DNA of 64,000 nt from an uncultured bacterium (GTDB lineage Bacteria > Bacillota > Clostridia > Lachnospirales > Lachnospiraceae), in contig CAOKFN010000025.1 of assembly GCA_948467735.1 (NCBI GenBank), positions 1-64,000 of the forward strand, written 5' to 3'. The notes beneath the pieces are model-generated. The model did no database searches. It saw only the letters and a program-made list of their open reading frames with translations, and was not told the DNA's origin. The translations under genes were made by a program, and so were the position numbers. The first letter of the stretch is position 1, and each line of letters opens with the position of its first letter. Shown piece by piece: positions 26,983 through 35,752 of this stretch.

Positions 26983-27087
26983 TTTTTCTATGAGGAACCA
27001 GCTTTTGGCGCGGCAGTATTGAATCAGTGCCTTGGCTGGGATATGCTGGGGGCATGGTCAAACGGATACGGATGGAGTATGTTTTGA

Positions 27088-27444
27088 ATGTTTCACGAAA
27101 ACGGATTGATTCAAATTAAAACCTGTGTTAGTATTCATATACCCGACAAAAAGCGCTGCGGATTACATTGTGAAATGAATCTGGATAGGAGGCACGCTGT
27201 GGAGGATGTCGCTGTAGAAGTTCGTGTGAAAATAGGGGAAGAAATATTAGAAAAAAATGTGCGGATGGTATTCCATTCCAGAAATCCGGTGTTTCATCAA
27301 TATCATGTGAATCTCAGGGACACTGGTAATAACAGATGGATACGGTTATACTGCAAAACCGAGGAGGAGGCGGGGATGCTGGCTCAGGAAATTCGGGAGG
27401 GTAAAATAACGGATTTAACAGGTTATCCGGCAGAGTGGAAATAG
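27088..27444 (+). CDS. Small protein of unknown function
   Basis: 118 residues, soluble, no recognised domain. Predicted mainly beta in residues 1-90 (alternating hydrophobic strands such as VAVEVRVKIGEEIL and RWIRLYCKT) and a short helix (EEEAGMLAQEIREG) near the end. A GGAG lies 11 nt upstream of the ATG. It stands alone between the exporter and a chemoreceptor; nothing in the neighbourhood assigns a role. Composition resembles real genes and the opposite frames are poor, so it is probably expressed. Confidence 0.55.
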   Translation: MFHENGLIQIKTCVSIHIPDKKRCGLHCEMNLDRRHAVEDVAVEVRVKIGEEILEKNVRMVFHSRNPVFHQYHVNLRDTGNNRWIRLYCKTEEEAGMLAQEIREGKITDLTGYPAEWK

Positions 27445-27756
27445 GGGATGAATTGATCGGGGAGCTGTCTGTCAGGATGGTTCCCCGATATACATGTGGC
27501 CGTAAATTTTTTTATGCGGAACTGAACGGAGCCGATCTGAAAGGGAGTTATCGGGGGTGTTTCACGCTTTAAAATGCTGTTTTTCATAATGCTTTGCAAA
27601 AGAGAGCAGAGACTCATAGCAAAAAATAACAAAAAATTTCCTCTCATTGTAAATTCTTTTGTTGATTATGTGATAAAAAAGTATTATAATGAAAAAGGGG
27701 AATGAGGATTTTGACAACATGTAATTCATCATATTTTTAAGAAAGAAGGGGGCAGT
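27445..27756. other. Intergenic region before the chemoreceptor
   Basis: An 8-bp stem, ATCGGGGA (27456-27463) with TCCCCGAT (27482-27489), follows the small gene but has no T-run. The rest is AT-rich and leads into the promoter at 27662. No gene is visible. Confidence 0.5.
27662..27690 (+). promoter_or_regulatory. Promoter of the membrane chemoreceptor gene
   Basis: TTGATT at 27662-27667, 17-nt spacer, TATAAT at 27685-27690, giving a leader of about 60 nt. Confidence 0.75.
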
Positions 27757-29493
27757 ATGAGCGGTAAGAATAGCGGCGGCGCAAAACAGGCGGGAGGAAT
27801 TGTAAAAGGAAAGAAGGGGCTGAATCTGATAGTCAAGCTCACGGCGGTTATTTTGGTGCCGATGATACTGCTGGTGATTGTTGCAGTGGTCGGGCTGAGC
27901 CGTGTGGGCAATAAGACGGCAGTGAAGATGGCCGAGGAGCAGCTGATTACGATGAAATATATGATGCTGCGCAATATCGGCACGATTAAAGGGAAAAGCA
28001 GGATTGTAAACGGGCAGTTTTACATAGGGGACAAGAAAATGTCCGGCGAAGAAGGGGTACTTGCTGCTTATAAGGAAAATACCGGTGTGGATACGCTTAT
28101 TTTTATGGGAACCGATATTGTGGCGTCCAGTCTTTCCTATTCGATACAGGGGTCGGAGATCAGCAGCAGGATCAGCAATAAGGTTTTGGGAGGGGAAGAC
28201 GTCTTTGAGCCTTCTCTGAAGATCGGAGGCGTGGAATACTTGGCGTATTTTGCGCCGATGGATCTGGGAGAAGAGACCATGGGCATGATTATGGTGGCTC
28301 TTCGAGTGGACGAGACGGAGGCGGTTTATAAGAGTATTATTTTATCCAACTCGATTATCATGGTGGTCATTGTGGCGGCATTCTGCGCAGTGGTGGGTCT
28401 TGTGGTGATGATTATTGTAAAGGCTCTGCTGTCGGTGGCAGGAAGTCTGGACAGCGTGGCCGAGGGCAGGCTGGATTTGAAGATTTCGGATAAGCTTCTG
28501 TCCAGAAGCGATGAGGTGGGAAAAATTGCGCGTGCGGTCTATTCCGTGGTGGAGAACTTTTCCCAGACCATTGCCGGGATTTTCAAGTCTATGAAAGATA
28601 TGAACGAGTGTACTTCTCAGTTCAGCAATAATTTTGAAAGCATCACGCAATCCATTGAAAATGTAAACATTGCGGTGACTGATATTGCGGAAGGCGCTAC
28701 CAAGCAGGCTGCGGACACTCATAATGTCAGCGACAGCATTGGCGATATGAACAAAGCCATCAATGCGGCGTCCGAGAGCGTCAGTGATTTGAGCAGCAGC
28801 GCGGACATTATGAAGAGAAACAACGAGATGGTGGATATGACATTGAGGGAGCTTTTGGATATCAGTGTCAGGGCAAGTCAGGCTGTGGATGAGATTCAGG
28901 AGCAGACCAACCGCACCAATGAATCGGTGCAGGATATTCGTTCCGCAACGGATATTATCGCGGGAATTGCCAGCCAGACCAACCTGCTGTCCTTAAATGC
29001 CAGTATCGAGGCGGCCAGAGCGGGAGATATGGGCAGAGGGTTTGCGGTGGTTGCGGAGGAAATCCGGGGCTTGGCGGATCAGTCCAAGGAATCCACGGAC
29101 AAGATTCGCGGTATTGTGGAGAATTTAATTCAAAATTCCAACTATAGTGTGGAAATTATGGGCGGCGTGGTAGGCGAAATACGCCAGCAGAACGAGAAGC
29201 TGGGCGTGACGCAGAACGCGTTTAACAGTCTGAATAAAGAGGTGCTTCGGGTGGTGCAGGCTATCGAGGTCATTTCCCAGCAGCTTGATAATATTGAAAA
29301 TTATAAAAACGGCGTTATGGAGAGTATTAACGGTCTTTCCGAGGCTTCACAGAACAATGCGGCGAGCACGGAGGAGACTGCGGCTACCATGGATCAGCTG
29401 GCGGATATTGTGGCGGAATGTAAGGCGGCAACCGCAGAGCTGGTAAATATTTCCAATGATTTGACGGAGAGCGCAAAGAGATTTAAACTGTAA
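27757..29493 (+). CDS. Methyl-accepting chemotaxis protein, Cache-type sensor
   Basis: 578-residue transmembrane chemoreceptor. TM1 is at about 25-47, an extracellular domain of roughly 145 residues follows that resembles a single Cache domain, TM2 is at about 192-217, then HAMP (to about 270) and the cytoplasmic signalling coiled coil, whose tip contains LLSLNASIEAARAGDMGRGF. It would feed an external ligand signal to CheA. AAGAAGGGGG lies close to the ATG. Single gene between its own promoter and a clear terminator. The ligand cannot be read from sequence. Confidence 0.9.
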   Translation: MSGKNSGGAKQAGGIVKGKKGLNLIVKLTAVILVPMILLVIVAVVGLSRVGNKTAVKMAEEQLITMKYMMLRNIGTIKGKSRIVNGQFYIGDKKMSGEEGVLAAYKENTGVDTLIFMGTDIVASSLSYSIQGSEISSRISNKVLGGEDVFEPSLKIGGVEYLAYFAPMDLGEETMGMIMVALRVDETEAVYKSIILSNSIIMVVIVAAFCAVVGLVVMIIVKALLSVAGSLDSVAEGRLDLKISDKLLSRSDEVGKIARAVYSVVENFSQTIAGIFKSMKDMNECTSQFSNNFESITQSIENVNIAVTDIAEGATKQAADTHNVSDSIGDMNKAINAASESVSDLSSSADIMKRNNEMVDMTLRELLDISVRASQAVDEIQEQTNRTNESVQDIRSATDIIAGIASQTNLLSLNASIEAARAGDMGRGFAVVAEEIRGLADQSKESTDKIRGIVENLIQNSNYSVEIMGGVVGEIRQQNEKLGVTQNAFNSLNKEVLRVVQAIEVISQQLDNIENYKNGVMESINGLSEASQNNAASTEETAATMDQLADIVAECKAATAELVNISNDLTESAKRFKL

Positions 29494-29550
29494 GAAATAG
29501 GCGAAGCTGCGAGGTTTTACGCCGCGGGATTGGAATAGAATAAAGTGAGA

Positions 29551-29584
29551 AAGGTGTATGCCGGGGACAGCATACACCTTTTTA
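29551..29584 (+). terminator. Rho-independent terminator after the chemoreceptor
   Basis: AAGGTGTATGC (29551-29561) pairs perfectly with GCATACACCTT (29570-29580) around an 8-nt loop and runs into TTTTT. Confidence 0.85.
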
Positions 29585-29781
29585 AATGAAAAAAATCGTC
29601 ATATCAGGGGATTATGGAACTTATTCATAATTTTATCGTTTATATAGTCAAAGCATAGATTTAGGAGGAAGAACTTATTTCCAACGGCAGAATTTCTTAC
29701 AGGCGGTTCAAGTTCCCGAAAGCAGTAAAAATTCCGAATGCGATAAAAATTTCACAGGCGGTATGAATAGGAGGAGAGGGA

Positions 29782-30342
29782 GTGAAGGATACGGAAATAG
29801 TGGATTTATATTGGAACAGGGAGGAGAGGGCGGTTTTCGAGACACAGAAGGTCTATGGCAGCTATTGCTATAGTATTGCGTGGCATATTTTGTATTCCAA
29901 AGAAGATTCGGACGAATGTGTAAATGATACATGGATGCGGGCATGGAACAGCATACCGCCAAAGCGCCCGGAACGTCTGGCATTGTTTCTCGGAACAATT
30001 ACACGAAATTTATCTTTGGACAGGTGGAAGGGTAAGCATACCATGAAACGGGGCGGCGGAGAAATGATTTTAGCGCTGGACGAGCTGACGGAATGTGTTC
30101 CTGACAGGCGCAGTACGGAAGAGACGGTGGAAGCGGCGGAATTAGAACGGCTGCTCAATGAATTTCTGTATTCTCTTCCGGAGAGAGAGTGCAATATTTT
30201 CTTAAGGCGTTATTGGTATGTGGAGGAATATGGACAGATTGCAAAGCGCTATGGGATGAAATTGAACACGGTAAAGACTTCATTGTTTCGCACGAGGGCA
30301 AAGCTTCGGAAGTATTTGGAAAAGGAAGGTGTGGTATTATGA
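29782..30342 (+). CDS. ECF-type RNA polymerase sigma factor
   Basis: 186 residues with sigma region 2 (VYGSYCYSIAWHILYSKEDS, then DECVNDTWMRAWN) and region 4 (LPERECNIFLRRYWY, then HTH EEYGQIAKRYGMKLNTVKTS). The GTG start follows GGAGGAGAGGG. The stop overlaps the next start (ATGA), coupling it to the membrane protein that follows, the usual arrangement of an ECF sigma factor with its anti-sigma partner. The inducing signal and target promoters are unknown. Confidence 0.9.
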   Translation: MKDTEIVDLYWNREERAVFETQKVYGSYCYSIAWHILYSKEDSDECVNDTWMRAWNSIPPKRPERLALFLGTITRNLSLDRWKGKHTMKRGGGEMILALDELTECVPDRRSTEETVEAAELERLLNEFLYSLPERECNIFLRRYWYVEEYGQIAKRYGMKLNTVKTSLFRTRAKLRKYLEKEGVVL

Positions 30343-31457
30343 GTGTTGATCGAGAAGGGGCTTCATTACATTCCTGTGCTTTGAGGATTATGGAGGCGAT
30401 GTCGGGAGTGGATGAAGCGCTGCTGGAGCGCAGCGATAGAAATGCCGGAAGCGGCGGCAGGAATACAGGAAACCGCGGCGGAAAAGGCGAATACGGCGGC
30501 GGGAAAGGTGAAATCAGAGACGGAAAAAGCGGAAACGGCGATGACAAAAGCGGAGGCGGTCTGGGCAGGAGGCCGCTGTGGCAGTATGGCAGGGCATGGG
30601 CGGCCGTTTTATGCTTGGCGGTTCTGGGTGTTATATCGTGGCAGGGATATCTGATAAAAAACGGGTTTGACAGCGCGGCGCCGAATTCTGCCAACAGCAG
30701 CGGCAATGCGGGCGGGGCGGGCAGCGACGGAAGGGGCGGTTCAGGAGACAATCCGACGGGGATGACTGTGCCGGGAGAAGTACCTGAAGATGGAAACGCA
30801 AATCAGGGAAATGCTTCGGGAAACGGTTCGGAAAACATTATGGATAATAGCTCCGGAAGCGGCAGGGATAAAAATGAACAGAAGACGGACAGTATTGACG
30901 GTATGGAAGGGGAGGGGACGGAAGATATAGGCAGTCTGATTGTGGATCAAACCACGGAAAGCAGCAGTCTGGGAAATATCGTAATACTCACGGAGGAAGA
31001 AGCCCGAAACAGAGAGGGGCTGGGAAACTATATTCCGCAAAAGCTTCCCGACGGATATGTTTTTGAAGATGCTTTCTGGAACGAGGATACGCAGACGTTA
31101 TCCGTCGGCTGGAGCCGAGGAATGGATTCCATTCTGCTGTCGCTGAAAACGGCGCAAGACTGCCAGACGGTGGATACGGCGCTTGCGGAAACCTATGATG
31201 TGCATTTATATGAAATTCCCTATGGGGAGACGGTTCCGAAAGAGTATCGGAAGATTTTCAACCACCCTGTGTTTGCGTGGGAGGATTTTACGCCGGATAT
31301 TGTCAAGAGCCGTATGGCTTCATACAATGACCGGGGAGACACCGATACGCCGAGAGGAAATTTTGGTGTGCTTCTGCCGGAGGGTGTTCTGATAGAATTT
31401 CATGGGCACGGTACGGCGGAGCAGATATGGGAGATATTTCAATCCATGGGGCTGTAA
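30339..31457 (+). CDS. Membrane protein, probable anti-sigma factor with Gly/Asn/Ser-rich linkers
   Basis: 372 residues, translationally coupled to the sigma gene (ATGA overlap), so the start is ATG 30339 and not the in-frame ATG at 30189. Residues 1-40 could bind the sigma factor; 40-80 are Gly/Lys/Arg-rich low complexity; one transmembrane helix lies at about 87-107 (AWAAVLCLAVLGVISWQGYL); residues 115-205 are a Gly/Asn/Ser/Asp-rich extracellular linker; 205-372 form a compact domain (IPQKLPDGYVFEDAFWN, FGVLLPEGVLIEFHGHGTAE) that resembles the C-terminal domain of other sigma-coupled membrane proteins. No zinc-binding anti-sigma motif (HxxxCxxC) is present. Role is inferred from context. 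Confidence 0.7.
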   Translation: MSVDREGASLHSCALRIMEAMSGVDEALLERSDRNAGSGGRNTGNRGGKGEYGGGKGEIRDGKSGNGDDKSGGGLGRRPLWQYGRAWAAVLCLAVLGVISWQGYLIKNGFDSAAPNSANSSGNAGGAGSDGRGGSGDNPTGMTVPGEVPEDGNANQGNASGNGSENIMDNSSGSGRDKNEQKTDSIDGMEGEGTEDIGSLIVDQTTESSSLGNIVILTEEEARNREGLGNYIPQKLPDGYVFEDAFWNEDTQTLSVGWSRGMDSILLSLKTAQDCQTVDTALAETYDVHLYEIPYGETVPKEYRKIFNHPVFAWEDFTPDIVKSRMASYNDRGDTDTPRGNFGVLLPEGVLIEFHGHGTAEQIWEIFQSMGL

Positions 31458-31473
31458 TACACAGCCCCTTTTT
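31448..31473 (+). terminator. Terminator overlapping the anti-sigma stop codon
   Basis: GGGGCTGT (31448-31455) pairs with ACAGCCCC (31461-31468) and is followed by TTTTT. The stop codon lies in the hairpin. Confidence 0.8.
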
Positions 31474-31507
31474 AGATGCTGTAGTTATTATTGTTTTTGT
31501 GGAATTT

Positions 31508-32212
31508 TTAAAGATTTGATTCATATTCGTTTTCCCGCATGCGATAACCAATGCCGATTTCTGTGAATACATATTGCGGCTGGGCAGGGTTCTTTTCGAT
31601 TTTGCGACGGACATTTGCCATGTTGACACGCAGAATTTGATTGTTGTCGTCTATATATGGCCCCCAGATGGCGCTCATAATGGAATGATAGGTCAGCACA
31701 CGGCCTGCGTGCTCGGCCAGCAGGGTGAGAAGCTGATATTCAACTTGGGTCAAATGAATCTGCTGGTTGGACAAAGTGATCAGCCTTTTTTCAAAGTTGA
31801 TTTCCAAGTCGAGAGATTTATATATTCTATTCTGGGGATTGCCCCGGCAATGCCGCAGGGAAGTACGGATGCGGGCCATCAGCTCCGCGTTGCTGAAAGG
31901 CTTGGTGACATAGTCGTCGGCGCCCATGTCCAGTGCAGTGACCTTGTCGGTTTCCAGAACGCGCGCCGAAACCACAATAATCGGAATATGATTCCAGATA
32001 CGCAGCTGCTTCAGCACTTCATATCCGTCAATATCGGGCAGGCCCAAATCCAGCAGAATGACGTCAGGGCAGAGGGAAGCGGCAAGACTTAATCCCTCCC
32101 GGCCGGAAAGGGCGGCAGTGACATTATAACTGTTTGCGCTTAAAATAGTGGTGACATAGGAACAGATATTTTTGTCATCTTCTATCATTAAAACATTGAT
32201 TTCATTATTCAT
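31508..32212 (-). CDS. KdpE-like OmpR-family response regulator
   Basis: 234 residues. Receiver domain (1-120) with the acidic pair in MIEDDKN, phosphoacceptor aspartate in ILLDLGLPDIDG, and lysine in YVTKPFSNAELMARI; winged-helix DNA-binding domain (135-230) ending YVFTEIGIGYRM. The closest family I recognise is KdpE. ATG 32212 overlaps the kinase stop by 4 bp (ATGA), so both proteins come from one mRNA; ORFs starting upstream run into the kinase gene. No kdpFABC genes are present, so a potassium role cannot be assumed. Confidence 0.88.
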   Translation of the reverse strand: MNNEINVLMIEDDKNICSYVTTILSANSYNVTAALSGREGLSLAASLCPDVILLDLGLPDIDGYEVLKQLRIWNHIPIIVVSARVLETDKVTALDMGADDYVTKPFSNAELMARIRTSLRHCRGNPQNRIYKSLDLEINFEKRLITLSNQQIHLTQVEYQLLTLLAEHAGRVLTYHSIMSAIWGPYIDDNNQILRVNMANVRRKIEKNPAQPQYVFTEIGIGYRMRENEYESNL

Positions 32213-32973
32213 ATGTTTTCCTCTTTTGCTTTGGGCAGGGTAAAAACGAACTCTGCGCCGTATCTGTGATTCCTGATAGTCAGGGCGCCTTGGTGGGCGT
32301 CCAGAATGGCCTTGCAGGTGACAATCATGATGCCCCATCCTCTTTGAGCGTCTGCGGCAGTGCAGAAGGTGCCCTCGAAGGGGTGTTCTAAGGCGTCCTC
32401 CGGAATTGCGGTTCCACAGTCCCGGACGGTAAAGGACAGCATTTCGCCGCATTCTTCTACAAACAGTTCTACGGGCTTCCGGCCGCAGGAGCGATTCAGG
32501 GCGTTTTCCAGCAGATTGATGATTACCTGCTCTATCAGCAGAGCGTCCATGGGAAGAAATATGTAATTTTCCGGTATCGTGACATGAACGGTGCTGCCGG
32601 GATGACGTTTTTCCAGCTTCTGTAATGCTTCCCCTATGACTTCTTCCACAAGCTCTTCGCTGGTATGAATGGCGGCATTGTCCTCCCTCATGCGTGTCAC
32701 AGCCAGCAGATTTTCTACCATATTGATGAGCCAGTCGGAATCCTCATAAATTTTGGCCACGCCGGCGAGCTTTTCAAGATCGCTTAAAAGTTCCCAATTT
32801 TCCTGCAGGGTCAGGCTGTTGCCAATGATGCTCGCCAGAGGAGTGCGCATATCATGGGAAATGGCGCGGAACAAATTGGAACAAACTCTTTCGTTTTCGG
32901 AAGCGGGACAAGCCGTATCCGATTGTGAAGAACGCTTATTTCCTTCAAGGATTTTGTTTCTTGCAGGGGCCAT
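32209..32973 (-). CDS. Short soluble KdpD-like sensor histidine kinase
   Basis: 254 residues containing only the dimerisation and ATP-binding core. H-box FRAISHDMRTPLASI is intact, as is the N-box NLLENALNRS; G-boxes are changed (DCGTAIPED and RGWGIMIV). The KdpD sensory part (USP-like and GAF domains, four transmembrane helices) is completely missing and no membrane segment is present. Such truncated KdpDE pairs occur in Lachnospiraceae as far as I recall, so this may be a functional soluble kinase with an unknown input, or a decayed one. Upstream of the response regulator in one transcript. Confidence 0.8.
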   Translation of the reverse strand: MAPARNKILEGNKRSSQSDTACPASENERVCSNLFRAISHDMRTPLASIIGNSLTLQENWELLSDLEKLAGVAKIYEDSDWLINMVENLLAVTRMREDNAAIHTSEELVEEVIGEALQKLEKRHPGSTVHVTIPENYIFLPMDALLIEQVIINLLENALNRSCGRKPVELFVEECGEMLSFTVRDCGTAIPEDALEHPFEGTFCTAADAQRGWGIMIVTCKAILDAHQGALTIRNHRYGAEFVFTLPKAKEENI

Positions 32974-33110
32974 ATTTTAACCCTCCCTTCATAGATGTAT
33001 CACCTATCGTTCCTATTATATCCATTTCGACAGCAAAAGACAACAAAAATCGTATAAAGAAGGTGTTAAGGAATTGTCTGTATACAATTTGTACTGCTTG
33101 ACGACGGTTT

Positions 33111-34028
33111 TCAGCGCGTCCAGCGTCCCGAGGCGCCGCAGGGAAGAATCAGACCGCTCTCCTTGACAGGAAGGCCGATTTCATCCGCTTCCACATGTCC
33201 GCCAAAGCGCTTTGTGACAATGCTGTTAAGCATATACGAAAGAACGGCCGGCTGCAGTCCTGTGGTGTATGAGTTTACCAATAGGAACAGAGCGTCGTCG
33301 GAGAAAAGCTCCGGCATTCGTTCCAGCAGAGGCCAGATGTTTTCCTCAATTTTCCAAATCTCACCCTTCGGGCCGCGGCCATAAGAGGGAGGGTCCATAA
33401 TAATGCCGTCGTATCTGCTGCCACGTCTGATTTCCCGTTCTACAAACTTTACGCAGTCGTCCACCAGCCAGCGGATGTGCGCATCTCCCAGACCGGAAGA
33501 GGCGGCGTTTTCTTTTGCCCAGCCAACCATGCCTTTGGAAGCGTCCACATGGGTTACTTGAGCGCCGGCGGCGGCCGCGGCCAGCGTGGCGCCGCCGGTA
33601 TAGGCAAAGAGGTTCAGGACTTTTATGGGCTTGTCCGCAGGCCGTCCTGCCTTAACGATAAGATCGGAAAACCATTCCCAGTTCACAGCCTGTTCCGGAA
33701 AGAGTCCGGTATGTTTAAAGCTGAAGGGCTTTAATCGAAAGGTCAGGCGTGAGGAGGGAGTGCGGCCGTTTCCGCCAAAGGTGTGTTCTCCCAGCGTATA
33801 AGAGATGCTCCATTCATCCGGAAGCCGGAAAAATTCCCATTCGCCGCCTCCCTTTGGACTTCGGTGATAGCAGCCGTTTCTGGTTTTCCATCCTTTGTGC
33901 CTGCGGGGAGTATTCCAAATGACCTGCGGATCCGGGCGCACTAATAGATAGTCTCCCCATCGTTCCAGTTTTTCTCCGTTAGAAGTATCCAAAACCTCAT
34001 AATCCGTCCAATTTTGTGCAGTCCACAT
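33111..34028 (-). CDS. Class I SAM-dependent RNA methyltransferase (RlmI/RlmK-like)
   Basis: 305 residues. The SAM-binding core starts at LNLFAYTGGATLAAAAAGA (about residue 143), with acidic residue HVDASKGMVGWAKENA, then WLVDDCVKFVEREIRRG and the catalytic-loop-like IIMDPPSYGRG. This pattern fits the COG1092 family of rRNA cytosine-5 methyltransferases. The PUA domain of full RlmI is not evident; the N-terminal 120 residues look like a beta-rich adapter (WGDYLLVRPDPQ). The ATG is preceded by GGAGAATG. Stands alone, divergent from the coiled-coil gene. Confidence 0.82.
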   Translation of the reverse strand: MWTAQNWTDYEVLDTSNGEKLERWGDYLLVRPDPQVIWNTPRRHKGWKTRNGCYHRSPKGGGEWEFFRLPDEWSISYTLGEHTFGGNGRTPSSRLTFRLKPFSFKHTGLFPEQAVNWEWFSDLIVKAGRPADKPIKVLNLFAYTGGATLAAAAAGAQVTHVDASKGMVGWAKENAASSGLGDAHIRWLVDDCVKFVEREIRRGSRYDGIIMDPPSYGRGPKGEIWKIEENIWPLLERMPELFSDDALFLLVNSYTTGLQPAVLSYMLNSIVTKRFGGHVEADEIGLPVKESGLILPCGASGRWTR

Positions 34029-34429
34029 AGCTGATACATTCTCCTTTCTCTCTAAGGCGCCGGATAATTGTGAAATTTTAAAAGCCGCGTAAATATCGGT
34101 ACACGAGCAGCGCCATAAGTTTGGCTTCTTATAGTCGGGCCGGGCGGGAAAGCGTCAGGCTCCGATAGGCTATATGACAGGAAACGCCGCGCGAGCCCTG
34201 TCATCATAAGTTATCTTATCATATCTTAGGTGCTTTTGGAAATATTATAAAATAATATATGCGGAATGGCTTCAAGGACATCGGCGGGTGCGGGAAGGGC
34301 GCCGCGGGCGGGGACTTTTGAAGGGAAGTGGAAAAGATTCTGATTGCAGGTTGTAAAGTGTGTAAAAAAATGGTAAAATGGTAGAAGAATTACAGGGTGG
34401 ACAATAAGAATATGCCCGGAGGAAAATCA
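34029..34429. other. Divergent intergenic region
   Basis: Contains a hairpin, ATGACAGG (34174-34181) with CCTGTCAT (34197-34204), and the plus-strand promoter at 34351. GTG 34397 and ATG 34412 are in frame with the coiled-coil gene but have poor ribosome-binding sites. Nothing else is recognisable. Confidence 0.5.
34351..34379 (+). promoter_or_regulatory. Promoter of the hendecad coiled-coil gene
   Basis: TTGTAA at 34351-34356, 17-nt spacer, TAAAAT at 34374-34379. Confidence 0.55.
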
Positions 34430-35728
34430 ATGGATATATTGAAAGACAAACTGGCGCACAAATTGACGGCGCAGGAGATGATTAAGGCCAACACAGAGGC
34501 GGATACGAAAGAAATGAATCAATTGAAGGGTCAGGTTGCCGGATATGAAGAATGTCTGGCAAGGCTGCAGAAGCTGATTGATGTGGGTACGGTAAAGCTG
34601 GCAGGCGCCCATGTAAACGGCGAGGAAATCAATCGCCTTGTGGCAAAGGCTTTGCAGCAGGATACGGAGGGACTGGAACAGCTTCAGGGCAGGCTGACAG
34701 GGCAGCTTGACGATATAGGGAAAGCTATGAAGCAGCAGCTGCACAGTGTGGACTTTTCCGTAAAACAGCAGCTGAATAGTGTGGAGAAATCCATGCAGGA
34801 ACAGCTGGGAAGCATGAGCAGGGCCATACAGGAACGGCTTGACAGCATGGGCAGTACAATACAGCGGCCGGAAAGCACGGATCAGGGCCGGATTCAGGCT
34901 GTTCAGGAGCAGTTTGCAGAGATGGACAGGTATATGCATGAGCAGTATGACAGCATAGACAGGGCCATGAAAGCGCAGCTGGAGGGCATGGACAAGCTGA
35001 TGCAGGAACAGCTTATCAGTCTGGGCAGAGCAATGGAAGAACAGCTTGGCTGCATGGACAAGTCCATGCGGGAACAGCTTTTGGGCGTGGGCAGCGCGGT
35101 ACAGGAACAGCTTGGTATTGTGGGCGAGTCGGTCAGGGCACAGTTTGACGGCGTCAACAGATTTATTCAGGAACAGTTTGCGAGCTCAAATCAATTTGCG
35201 AGGGAACAGTTTGCGAGCGCAAATGAATTCACGAAGGAGCAGTTTGCAAGTGCAAATGAATTCACGAAGGAGCAGTTTGCGAGTGCGAATCAATCCGCAC
35301 AGGAGCAGTTTGGCAGTATGCTGCAGTCCATGCAGGAACAGCTTGACAATGTAAACCGGCTTATGGCAGGGCAGCTTGTCAATCTGGATCAGTCCGTAAA
35401 GGAACAGCTTGGCAGCCAGCTGGGGATGATGGCAAGGACGCTGGAGGAAAAAATGGACCGTCTGAGCGAGCAGTCGAAGCCCCAAGAGGAGGAACCGCTT
35501 TCCGAAAGTATTCACAGGGAATGTGTGAAGGTCTACCGCAATGTGCAGGCTGTGGTAGTGGAAGAGAGCGGCAAGCAGGGCGAGGCTATCACGGAGACAA
35601 AAGCAGGGCTCGCTTCCCTGAAAGGGAAAGCAGGCTTTATTCTGGGAGCTTCCGCCGCGGCCATGGTGTTCAGCCTTGTGGGTCTGGTGATTCAGATTCT
35701 CAACTGGCTGAATGTCATATCATTTTAA
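34430..35728 (+). CDS. Hendecad-repeat coiled-coil protein with C-terminal membrane anchor
   Basis: 432 residues of unknown function. After an N-terminal helix region, residues about 85-335 consist of some twenty 11-residue units of the form xEQLxSMxxxM (for example REQFASANEFT, KEQFASANEFT, QEQLDNVNRLM), plus one 14-residue and one irregular unit. An exact 11-residue period implies a nearly untwisted coiled coil or an amphipathic, apolipoprotein-like surface. One transmembrane helix lies at about 400-424, close to the C-terminus, giving a tail-anchored layout with the rod in the cytoplasm. ATG 34430 follows GGAGGAAAATCA. The central units are nearly identical at the DNA level (33-nt repeats), showing recent expansion. 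No neighbour assigns a role. Confidence 0.75.
   Translation: MDILKDKLAHKLTAQEMIKANTEADTKEMNQLKGQVAGYEECLARLQKLIDVGTVKLAGAHVNGEEINRLVAKALQQDTEGLEQLQGRLTGQLDDIGKAMKQQLHSVDFSVKQQLNSVEKSMQEQLGSMSRAIQERLDSMGSTIQRPESTDQGRIQAVQEQFAEMDRYMHEQYDSIDRAMKAQLEGMDKLMQEQLISLGRAMEEQLGCMDKSMREQLLGVGSAVQEQLGIVGESVRAQFDGVNRFIQEQFASSNQFAREQFASANEFTKEQFASANEFTKEQFASANQSAQEQFGSMLQSMQEQLDNVNRLMAGQLVNLDQSVKEQLGSQLGMMARTLEEKMDRLSEQSKPQEEEPLSESIHRECVKVYRNVQAVVVEESGKQGEAITETKAGLASLKGKAGFILGASAAAMVFSLVGLVIQILNWLNVISF
35160..35350 (+). repeat. 33-nt in-frame tandem repeats in the coiled-coil gene
   Basis: Successive 33-nt units based on GAGCAGTTTGCGAGTGCGAA are nearly identical here (QEQFASSNQFA, REQFASANEFT, KEQFASANEFT, KEQFASANQSA), while units on either side have diverged. 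Confidence 0.75.
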
Positions 35729-35752
35729 CAGACAGGCAGGTAAAAATATCAT

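Noticed and set aside
30155..30751. Proline-rich 198-codon minus-strand frame
   Set aside because: Antisense shadow of the Gly-rich linker of the anti-sigma candidate.
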